Shown: piece by piece, positions 17,667-23,333 of the stretch
Position numbering within the stretch: the stretch's first letter is position 1
Layout of the letters: each line of letters begins with the position of its first letter
Assembly (NCBI GenBank): GCA_034436295.1
Contig: DAOTVT010000093.1
Location: forward strand, 1-23,333
Source of the DNA: DTLA01 sp034436295
Lineage (GTDB): Bacteria > Chloroflexota > Anaerolineae > DTLA01
DNA length: 23,333 nt
Direction: 5' to 3'
The notes under the pieces: generated by a model
Told to the model about the DNA's origin: nothing
Database searches by the model: none
The model's input: the letters and a program-made list of their open reading frames with translations, nothing else
Program-made: the position numbers and the translations under genes

Positions 17667-18113
17667 CTAGCCGCCAAGCAACTGGCGCACGACTTCGTTG
17701 ACGACCTTGCCGTCGGCGCGCCCTTTGACCTGGGGCATGAGTTCCTTCATCACCAGGCCCTGCTGCTTGATGTCGGTTACGCCCAATTTCTGGATGGCCT
17801 GGCGCGCCAGGGATTCAATCTCCTCGCGCGTCAGTTGCTGCGGCAGGTAGGCCATGAGGATTTCCATCTCGGCCCTTTCCTGATCTACCAGGTCCTGACG
17901 GCCGCCCTTGGCATATTCGGCGATGGAATCCTGCCGCTGTTTGACCTGCTTGGCGATGACTTCCAACACCTCTTCGTCCGACAGGGGATGCTGTACCTCC
18001 ACTTCTTTGTACCCGATGGCGGACCGCAACATCCGAAGGGTGGACTTGCGCAGTTCGTCCCCTGCTCGGAGGGCATCCTTCATGTCGTTCATGATTTTCT
18101 CTTGCAGCGTCAT
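17667..18113 (-). CDS. yqeY: GatB/YqeY domain-containing protein
   Basis: A 148-aa soluble helical protein of the YqeY family, related to the C-terminal tail domain of GatB (the amidotransferase subunit for Gln-tRNA/Asn-tRNA formation). The free-standing form may bind tRNA or modulate amidotransferase function, but its role is not settled. Family blocks: MKDALRAGDELRKSTLRMLRSAI, AEYAKGGRQDLVDQERAE and the C-terminal KGRADGKVVNEVVRQLL. The ATG is preceded by AGGAAG. It is the first gene of the leftward operon, about 36 bp from a near-consensus promoter that overlaps the end of mtaB. Confidence 0.94.
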   Translation of the reverse strand: MTLQEKIMNDMKDALRAGDELRKSTLRMLRSAIGYKEVEVQHPLSDEEVLEVIAKQVKQRQDSIAEYAKGGRQDLVDQERAEMEILMAYLPQQLTREEIESLARQAIQKLGVTDIKQQGLVMKELMPQVKGRADGKVVNEVVRQLLGG

Positions 18114-18155
18114 ACTTTTCTTCCTTTCACGGGTGGCCTGGGCCTATCTGGCGGA

Positions 18156-18185
18156 ATTATAGCGTCCGTCCCGCGCGCGTGTCAA
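18156..18185 (-). promoter_or_regulatory. Promoter of the yqeY-pgpH-ybeY-dgkA-pepA operon
   Basis: Minus strand TTGACA (18185-18180), 18-bp spacer, TATAAT (18161-18156): both hexamers are perfect. The mtaB stop codon (18159-18157, TAA) lies within the -10 hexamer, so the promoter is embedded in the last codons of the preceding gene. Confidence 0.8.
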
Positions 18186-19437
18186 TCGCCGCCACGGCTC
18201 CCAGGATGCGACCCTGTTCCATGCGGAGCAGGCGCGTGGGCAGGATTCGGTTGCCCAGGCCCTCGCCTTGCGCCACGACGCGCAGGTAGTTGGCGGTGAG
18301 GCCAGTCCAGACGCCCCCGCGCGGCGATTGCTCCCAGAGCACGTCCATCGTGCGGCCCAGGAACCGCTGGGCGTAGGCGGTGGCGAGGCGCGCGCCCAAC
18401 GCCCGCAATTCGGCGCTCCGCCGCAGCACGTCATCGCGGGGCACGGCGTCGGGCATGGACGCGGCGGGCGTCCCTGGCCGCGCCGAAAACGGGAATACGT
18501 GAACCCGCGCAAAGCCGACGCTTTCTACCAGCGCAAGGGTATCCCGATGGTCGGCCTCGGTTTCGCCTGGGAAGCCGACGATGATATCCGTGGTGATGGC
18601 CGCGTCGGGCAAGGCCGCCTGTATGGCGCGCACCAGGCGCAGGAAGTCGCCCGCGCGGTACGGGCGGTTCATGCGCCGAAGCACGGCGTCGCTCCCGCTC
18701 TGCAGGGGCAGGTGGAAATGCGGGCACAGGCGCGAATCGGCTCCCAGTTCCAGCCACTCGTCGCGGAAACTCCACGGCTCCACCGACGACAGGCGCACGC
18801 GCGCGATGGCCGTCTCCGACAGGATGCGGCGCAGGAGACCTCCCAGGTCTGGGCCGCCGATGTCCTGCCCGTAGGCGCCGATGTTCACGCCCGTCAGCAC
18901 GATTTCCTTGCGTCCCGCGTCGGCGGCGCGGCGCACTTGCGCGACTACGTCGTCCGCCGTCAGCGACCTGGACGGCCCGCGGGCGACGTGCACCACGCAG
19001 TAGGCGCAGGCGTTGTCGCAGCCGTCCTGAATCTTGACGAACGCGCGGGTGCGCGGCCAGGGGGTCGTGGCGCGGCCCTGGCGCTCGGGCGCGACGCGGG
19101 AAGGAAACCGCGCCCGCAGCAGGTCGGCCAGATGCGCCTTCTCGCGGTTGCCGATGACGGCGTCGGGGTGCGCGGCGGCCGCCACCTCCTGGGGCCACAG
19201 TTCGGCGTAGCAGCCCGTGGCGATCACGTGGGCGTTGGGGGCCTCGGCGCGCAGGCGGCGCAAAGCCTGGCGGGACTTGCGGGCCGCCTCGGCCGTAACG
19301 GCGCACGTGTTCAGCACAATGACATCGGCCTCGCGGGCCGACGCCAACTCCCAGCCCGCCTCCTCCAGTTGGGCCTGCAGCGACTCCATCTCGCTCTGAT
19401 TCAGTTTGCAGCCAAGCGACGCCAGGTGTACCTTCAT
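18157..19437 (-). CDS. mtaB: tRNA N6-threonylcarbamoyladenosine (37) methylthiotransferase MtaB
   Basis: Radical SAM enzyme that converts t6A to ms2t6A at position 37 of ANN-decoding tRNAs. The 426-aa protein has the three UPF0004 cysteines of the auxiliary cluster (Cys10 in LGCKLNQ, Cys45 in NTCAVT, Cys76 in ATGCYAE) and the radical SAM cluster Cys140, Cys144, Cys147 (DGCDNACAYC). The C-terminal TRAM-like domain has GLTANYLRV, which with CAVTAEAARKSRQ points to MtaB rather than MiaB or RimO. The ATG at 19437 is preferred as the conserved N terminus begins there; an in-frame TTG six codons upstream is possible. The ribosome site is weak (AGGCGG). The downstream operon promoter overlaps its stop. 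Confidence 0.94.
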   Translation of the reverse strand: MKVHLASLGCKLNQSEMESLQAQLEEAGWELASAREADVIVLNTCAVTAEAARKSRQALRRLRAEAPNAHVIATGCYAELWPQEVAAAAHPDAVIGNREKAHLADLLRARFPSRVAPERQGRATTPWPRTRAFVKIQDGCDNACAYCVVHVARGPSRSLTADDVVAQVRRAADAGRKEIVLTGVNIGAYGQDIGGPDLGGLLRRILSETAIARVRLSSVEPWSFRDEWLELGADSRLCPHFHLPLQSGSDAVLRRMNRPYRAGDFLRLVRAIQAALPDAAITTDIIVGFPGETEADHRDTLALVESVGFARVHVFPFSARPGTPAASMPDAVPRDDVLRRSAELRALGARLATAYAQRFLGRTMDVLWEQSPRGGVWTGLTANYLRVVAQGEGLGNRILPTRLLRMEQGRILGAVAAIDTRAGRTL

Positions 19438-19725
19438 AACCGCCTGTGGAGACAAAATCAGGGCCTCACAGCAAACGCCGGCCCTGGCTCAATCTACCAC
19501 CGGAGGGAGGGCATGTCAAATTGGGTGCGATTCCGCGGCGGCAGGCGCTATCCACGAATAACACGAATGCACACGAATGGAGAATACATGCAGGGACGTA
19601 GGGCGGCTTCCCATAGCCGCCGGGTACTACTATCCACGAATAACACGAATGCACACGAATGGAGAATATATGTAGGCACGTAGGGCGGCTTTCCATAGCC
19701 GCCGACGGGCAGGAGGCCGGTACAT

Positions 19726-19759
19726 AGGTGCGACGCACTTCCGAAAGTGCGTCGCACCT
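19726..19759. repeat. 34-bp palindrome in array unit 2
   Basis: Perfect 15-bp arms AGGTGCGACGCACTT / AAGTGCGTCGCACCT around CCGA, identical in sequence to the core of the element at 9557-9590. Confidence 0.95.
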
Positions 19760-19881
19760 CGGTCGCCAACGCAAGCGGGCAGGGACTATCCACGAATAAC
19801 ACGAATGCACACGAATGGAGAATACATGCAGGGACGTAGGGCGGCTTCCCATAGCCGCCGGCGGGCAGGAGGCCGGTACAT

Positions 19882-19915
19882 AGGTGCGACGCACTTCCAA
19901 AAGTGCGTCGCACCT
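19882..19915. repeat. 34-bp palindrome in array unit 3
   Basis: Same arms as in unit 2; only the loop differs (CCAA instead of CCGA). Confidence 0.95.
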
Positions 19916-20076
19916 CGGTCGCCAACGCAAGCGGGCAGGGACTATCCACGAATAACGCGAATGAACACGAATGGAGAATACATGCAGGCACGTAGGGCGG
20001 CTTTCCATAGCCGCCGGCGGGCAGGAGGCCGGTACACCTCGGTCGCCAACGCAAGACGGGGCGCCCCGCGCGTGCC

Positions 20077-20105
20077 TTGCTTGCGGGCGGGAGGCGTGCT
20101 ATACT
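20077..20105 (+). promoter_or_regulatory. Promoter of the mvk-ubiX-ubiD operon
   Basis: TTGCTT (20077-20082), 17-bp spacer, TATACT (20100-20105) preceded by TGC (extended -10). The leader would be about 20 nt. It lies just outside the repeat array. Confidence 0.7.
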
Positions 20106-20131
20106 GTCAGGCGCGCCATCGGGAGGGCGTG

Positions 20132-21082
20132 ATGAGCGTTGGGAGCAAGGCCAAAGCCGTGGGAACGGCTCCGGGGAAGGTGATTCTGTTCGGCGAGCAC
20201 GCGGTGGTGTACGGCCGCCCCGCCATCGCGGTGCCGGTCTTTGAGGTGCAGGCGCGGGCCGAGGTCAGCCTGGGCGCGCCGGGGCAAGGCGTCGTCCTGG
20301 AGGCCCGCGACCTGGAGTTGCGCTACCCGCTGTCAACGGCGAGCGCCGATGACCCGCTGGCGACCGTCGTTTGGAAGACCCTGGCCCACCTGGAAATCCC
20401 GCCGCAGCCCGACATCCTCATCTCGGTGCAATCCACCATCCCCATCGCGCGGGGACTGGGCAGCGGGGCCGCCGTCTCCACTGCCATTGTCCGCGCACTC
20501 GCGCGCTATTTCGGCAAGCACCTCACGTCCAGGGCGGTCTCGGACCTGGTGTACGAGGCCGAGAAACTGTACCACGGCACGCCCAGCGGGGTGGACAATA
20601 CCGTCATCGCCTTTGGCAAGCCCGTGTACTTCGTCCGCGGGCGAACGCTGGAGATCTTCTGGGTGAAGACGCCGTTCCTGCTGGCCATCGCCGACACGGG
20701 CATCGCCAGCGAGACGAAAGACGTTGTCGCCGATGTGCGCCGCCGCTACGAGGCCAACCTGGGCCAGTACGAGTTCCTGTTTGACGAGATTGCCGAGATC
20801 GCCTACCAGGGGCGCGGCGCGATAGAAACGGGCGACCTGCCGCGCCTGGGCGAACTGATGACGCGCAACCACGCGCTGCTGCAGGCCATGGGCGTGTCGT
20901 GCCCGGAACTGGATCGCCTGGCGCAGGCCGCGCTGGACGGCGGCGCGTTGGGCGCGAAACTCTCGGGCGCAGGCAGGGGCGGCAACCTCATCGCGCTGGT
21001 TACGCCCGAAACGCGCGGGCGGGTGGACTTGTTCCTGCGGCTCGCCGGCGCGAAGCGCGTGATCATCACGGAGGTCTCGTAG
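20132..21082 (+). CDS. mvk: Mevalonate kinase (GHMP kinase family)
   Basis: Phosphorylates mevalonate to mevalonate 5-phosphate in isoprenoid synthesis. The 316-aa cytosolic protein has GHMP motif 1 (PGKVILFGEHAVVYG, Lys16), the ATP loop PIARGLGSGAA (104-114), Mg ligand Glu143, catalytic Asp155 in PSGVDNT and motif 3 KLSGAGRGGN (276-285). The HAVVYG sequence and compact length are typical of bacterial/archaeal mevalonate kinases rather than galactokinase or homoserine kinase. The ATG at 20132 is chosen for its GGGAGGG and the promoter at 20077. It is first in an operon with ubiX (1-bp gap) and ubiD (4-bp overlap). Most bacteria use the MEP route instead, so this gene marks a mevalonate pathway here. 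Confidence 0.94.
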   Translation: MSVGSKAKAVGTAPGKVILFGEHAVVYGRPAIAVPVFEVQARAEVSLGAPGQGVVLEARDLELRYPLSTASADDPLATVVWKTLAHLEIPPQPDILISVQSTIPIARGLGSGAAVSTAIVRALARYFGKHLTSRAVSDLVYEAEKLYHGTPSGVDNTVIAFGKPVYFVRGRTLEIFWVKTPFLLAIADTGIASETKDVVADVRRRYEANLGQYEFLFDEIAEIAYQGRGAIETGDLPRLGELMTRNHALLQAMGVSCPELDRLAQAALDGGALGAKLSGAGRGGNLIALVTPETRGRVDLFLRLAGAKRVIITEVS

Positions 21083-21083
21083 A

Positions 21084-21644
21084 ATGAGGCTCATCGTGGC
21101 GGTTACCGGCGCGTCGGGGGCCGTCCTGGCCGCCCGCTTGCTGGAGCACCTGGCGGGCCACGAAACGCACCTCATCGTCTCGGATGCGGCCCGCGCGGTG
21201 CTTCGGCACGAACTGGGCCGCGAGGACCTGCCCGCCACGGCCCGCTACGGCGAGGACGAGTGGAGTTCGCCGCTGGCCTCGTCATCGTTCCTGGCCGACG
21301 GGATGGTTATCGTCCCGTGCTCCATGAAGACGCTGGCGATGGTGGCGCACGGTCTCAGTTCCAACCTCATCGGCCGCGCTGCCGATAACGTGCTTCGCAC
21401 AGGGCGGCGGTTGGTGCTGGTTCCGCGCGAGACGCCCCTCTCGCTCGCGGCGATTGAGAACATGCGTCTGGCGAAGATGGCCGGCGCCATCGTCCTGCCG
21501 CCGAATATGGCGTTCTACTTCCGCCCGCAAACCCTGGACGACATGGTGGATTTCGTGGTGGGCAAGATTTTGGACGCGCTGAACCTGCCGCATGCCCTGT
21601 ACCGGCGGTGGGAGGGGCCAGCGCCGTCGGAGGATGAACCGTGA
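21084..21644 (+). CDS. ubiX: UbiX-type flavin prenyltransferase
   Basis: Attaches a dimethylallyl group from dimethylallyl monophosphate to FMN, giving prenylated FMN, the cofactor of UbiD-family decarboxylases. The 186-aa protein matches the family: TGASGA at 8-13 (Ser11), Ser33 in IVSDAA, PCSMKTLA (Ser80, Lys82), the GLSSNLIGRAADNVL stretch, PRETPLS (Arg115, Glu116) and YFRPQT (Tyr145, Arg147). Length is normal. The ATG comes one base after the mevalonate kinase stop, and the ribosome site (CGGAGG) lies in that gene's end. Its stop overlaps the GTG of ubiD (GTGA), so the pair is translationally coupled. It supplies the cofactor to the next gene product. Confidence 0.96.
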   Translation: MRLIVAVTGASGAVLAARLLEHLAGHETHLIVSDAARAVLRHELGREDLPATARYGEDEWSSPLASSSFLADGMVIVPCSMKTLAMVAHGLSSNLIGRAADNVLRTGRRLVLVPRETPLSLAAIENMRLAKMAGAIVLPPNMAFYFRPQTLDDMVDFVVGKILDALNLPHALYRRWEGPAPSEDEP

Positions 21645-22984
21645 GTTTGCGCGACTTCATTCGGCTGGCCGAACAGGCGGGCAGGCTCGCCTACGTGGAC
21701 AGCGAGGTGGACCGACACCTGGAACTGGCGGCTGTGGCGGCGGACATGGACGGGCAGACGGTGCTCTTCCGCCGCGTGAAGGGCTACGATGTCCCCGTCC
21801 TTGTCGGCGTGTGCAGCGACCGCGATTGGATCGCCCGAAGCCTGGGCGTGGAGCGGCGCAACCTGCTGGCGGCGCTCGCCGGCGCGTTGGCGAATCCCGC
21901 GCCCCCGCCCGTCGTCGCCCATGCGCCCTGCCAGGAGGTGGTGGAACCCGCCGTGAACCTGGACACCATCCCCATCCTGACGCACATCCGTGGCGATGGC
22001 GGGCCGTACATCACATCGGGCGTGGCCATCATCCGAGATCCCGACTTCGGCCGCAACGTGTCGTTCCATCGCCTGATGCAGATCGGCCGCGACCGCTTCG
22101 CCGCCCGCGTGGTGGAGGGGCGGGGCACCGCGACGGCCTTGGCCAAGACGGGGGGCCGCCTGGATGTGGCCATCTGCATCGGCGTGTCGCCTGCGGTCCT
22201 GTTGGCCGCCGCCATGTCGCCGCCCAAGGGCGTGGACGAATTGGGCATCGCCAACGCGCTCATCCCGACGCCGGTCGTGCGCTGCAAGACCGTGGACTTG
22301 GAGGTCCCCGCCGACGCCGAGTACGTCCTTGAGGGCCGCTTCACGGGCGAGTACGCGGCCGAGGGGCCGTTCATAGACCTGACGGAGACCTGGGACATCG
22401 TTCGCCAGCAACCTGTGGTGGAGATTCAGTGCATCACCCACCGCAGGAACCCCATCTACCACGCGCTGCTGCCGGGCAAGAGCGAGCACAAACTGCTGAT
22501 GGGGATGCCCCGCGAGCCTACCATCTTCGCCGAGGTGAGCAAAGTCGCCGAATGTGTGGACGTGCTCATCACCCCCGGCGGCACGTCGTGGCTCCACGCC
22601 GTGGTGCAGATTCGCAAGCGGCATGAGGATGACGGCAGGAGGGCGATTGAGGCGGCCTTCCGGGGCCACGGTTCGCTCAAGCACGTGGTCGTCGTGGACG
22701 AGGACATAGACATCCACAGTCCCGCGCAGGTGGAATGGGCCATCGCCACGCGGTTTCAGGCGGCGCGCGGCCTGGTCGTCCTGCCCGACGCGCCCGGCAG
22801 TTCGCTGGACCCCTCGGCGCACCACGCGCCCGGCCAGAAGACCCGCACCAGCAAGATGGGGCTGGATGCCACCATCCCGTGGCGCACCCCCGACGGCAGG
22901 CTGCGCACGCCGGAGGAACGCGCGGAATTCCGCCGCGTGGACTATCCGCCGAATCCGTTGAGGAGCCCCTCGCCGCGGGGCTAG
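21641..22984 (+). CDS. UbiD family decarboxylase (candidate anhydromevalonate phosphate decarboxylase)
   Basis: prFMN-dependent decarboxylase of the UbiD family, 447 aa. Seen: GPYITSGVAIIRDPDFG (121-137), the prFMN-phosphate region NVSFHRLMQIG (139-149), the conserved acidic segment with Glu231 and Glu241 (EGRF, EGPF) and, towards the C terminus, the LVVLPDAPGSSLDPSA segment. It starts at GTG with GGAGG 5-10 bp upstream. The family covers many aromatic and alkenoic acids, so substrate is not readable from motifs. Linkage to mevalonate kinase suggests trans-anhydromevalonate 5-phosphate decarboxylase of the archaeal mevalonate pathway. Alternatives are a ubiquinone/menaquinone-type or aromatic acid decarboxylase. 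The last ~30 residues are a low-complexity tail. Confidence 0.9.
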   Translation: MSLRDFIRLAEQAGRLAYVDSEVDRHLELAAVAADMDGQTVLFRRVKGYDVPVLVGVCSDRDWIARSLGVERRNLLAALAGALANPAPPPVVAHAPCQEVVEPAVNLDTIPILTHIRGDGGPYITSGVAIIRDPDFGRNVSFHRLMQIGRDRFAARVVEGRGTATALAKTGGRLDVAICIGVSPAVLLAAAMSPPKGVDELGIANALIPTPVVRCKTVDLEVPADAEYVLEGRFTGEYAAEGPFIDLTETWDIVRQQPVVEIQCITHRRNPIYHALLPGKSEHKLLMGMPREPTIFAEVSKVAECVDVLITPGGTSWLHAVVQIRKRHEDDGRRAIEAAFRGHGSLKHVVVVDEDIDIHSPAQVEWAIATRFQAARGLVVLPDAPGSSLDPSAHHAPGQKTRTSKMGLDATIPWRTPDGRLRTPEERAEFRRVDYPPNPLRSPSPRG

Positions 22985-22989
22985 GCCGC

Positions 22990-23054
22990 ACCTCACCCCC
23001 GGCCTTCGGCCTCCCCCTCTCCGCCCGCGGAGAGGGGGAACGAGGGGGTGAGGT
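22990..23054. repeat. Nested palindrome downstream of ubiD
   Basis: Outer arms ACCTCACCCCC (22990-23000) / GGGGGTGAGGT (23044-23054) enclose a perfect 12-bp hairpin CCCCCTCTCCGC (23013-23024) / GCGGAGAGGGGG (23027-23038) and a small GGCC hairpin. The sequence type is a dispersed intergenic repeat rather than a classic terminator, since no T-tract follows, though it could stall or stabilise the mvk operon transcript. Confidence 0.75.
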
Positions 23055-23064
23055 CCGCATGACC

Positions 23065-23111
23065 GCGCGGGCTGAACCCCCGCGCTACAGGTGCGAAGCC
23101 CCTTCGGGGCT
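23065..23111. repeat. Two further short hairpins
   Basis: GCGCGGG (23065-23071) / CCCGCGC (23079-23085) and AGCCCC (23097-23102) / GGGGCT (23106-23111) follow the nested palindrome directly. No coding potential is seen. Confidence 0.55.
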
Positions 23112-23117
23112 AGACCC

Positions 23118-23333
23118 AAGCCCGCAGGGCTTCGCCCCTTCAGCCCGATGCTTCAGCGTCGGGCGACGGGTAACCGCGAATCCACGCCAATGAACGCGAA
23201 TTTGCCCTCAAGCCCGCAGGGCTTCGCCCCTTCAGCCCGATGCTTCAGCGTCGGGCGACGGGGAACCGCGAATCCACGCCAATGAACGCGAATTTGCCCC
23301 CAAGCCCGCAGGGCTTCGCCCCTTCAGCCCGAT
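23118..23333. repeat. 92-bp tandem repeat array, running off the window
   Basis: Units begin with AAGCCCGCAGGGCTT at 23118, 23210 and 23302, a period of exactly 92 bp; the third is cut by the window end. Each contains a small hairpin (AAGCCC/GGGCTT), an inverted repeat CCCGA.../TCGGG and a module CGCGAATCCACGCCAATGAA followed by CGCGAAT, which resembles the 'cacgaat' module of the array at 19549. The two complete units differ at only two or three positions. No unique spacers. Confidence 0.9.

Larger units (their letters stand above)
19549..20055. repeat. Composite tandem repeat array, four units
   Basis: Four tandem units begin with TATCCACGAATAA at 19549, 19631, 19787 and 19943. Two are full units of exactly 156 bp (19631-19786, 19787-19942). 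Each full unit holds a 'cacgaat' direct-repeat module, a hairpin module (GGCGGCTT.CC.ATAGCCGCC), a GGCAGGAGGCCGGTACA linker, a 34-bp palindrome and a GGTCGCCAACGCAAG tail. The first unit (82 bp) ends after the hairpin. The last lacks 32 bp corresponding to the palindrome. Apparent open frames here reflect repeat periodicity and are not genes. The array lies between mtaB and mvk, transcribed divergently. Confidence 0.9.

Noticed and set aside
19466..20054. Open frames through the 19.5-kb array with repeated peptides
   Set aside because: They arise from the tandem DNA repeat read in frame, change with each deletion in the units, and lack start signals.
19549..20055. CRISPR array
   Set aside because: Repeat units are 82-156 bp and directly abutting, with no unique spacers of uniform length and no cas genes nearby. 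The 92-bp array at 23118 fails for the same reasons.
21515..23119. A 534-codon minus-strand frame opposite ubiD
   Set aside because: Shadow frame rich in His, Arg and Gly with no family pattern; ubiD on the plus strand is complete.

Overview
The window is high-GC bacterial DNA with densely packed genes and strong sigma-70-type promoters. The gene content suggests an uncultured Chloroflexota member, perhaps Anaerolineae-like: two DegV paralogues, an ECF sigma factor, a 7TM-HD (PgpH) protein, a mevalonate kinase in a bacterium, a DUF1028-TPR protein and intergenic repeats full of 'cacgaat' motifs. That placement is an inference from gene content, not from a marker-gene phylogeny.

Layout. 1-300: repeat fragments, a clear promoter and a structured leader with a terminator-like hairpin, leading into ppdK (pyruvate phosphate dikinase, +). 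3170-4449: an MgtC/SapB membrane protein (+) that meets uppP (-) tail to tail. 4599-5801: tgt (-). 5952-6012: divergent promoters for tgt and a DUF1028-TPR protein (+). 6998-7466: a four-tRNA operon (Ser-TGA, Ser-GCT, Arg-GCG, Arg-ACG) with its own promoter and terminator. 7472-10017: a leftward group of a four-helix membrane protein, a Trm112-ribbon methyltransferase and a lipoprotein. 10210-12924: degV, then an ECF sigma factor overlapping a second degV, then a small membrane protein, closed by a bidirectional terminator. 13121-19437: a leftward block mtaB | yqeY-pgpH-ybeY-dgkA-pepA, with the promoter of the second group embedded in the stop codon of mtaB. 19549-20055: a composite tandem repeat array. 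20132-22984: a tight rightward operon of mevalonate kinase, ubiX and ubiD. 22985-23333: hairpins and a second, 92-bp-period tandem array that runs off the end.

The most interesting system is the mvk-ubiX-ubiD operon. UbiX makes prenylated FMN, the cofactor of UbiD enzymes. In the archaeal mevalonate pathway a UbiD-family enzyme decarboxylates trans-anhydromevalonate 5-phosphate, so the operon suggests an archaeal-type mevalonate route in a bacterium. The second theme is a roughly 90-bp family of nested inverted repeats found intact between genes at three places and as fragments inside the array at 19.5-20 kb. It looks like a MITE- or REP-like element. No CRISPR array, transposase, integrase, phage gene or restriction/defence gene was seen.
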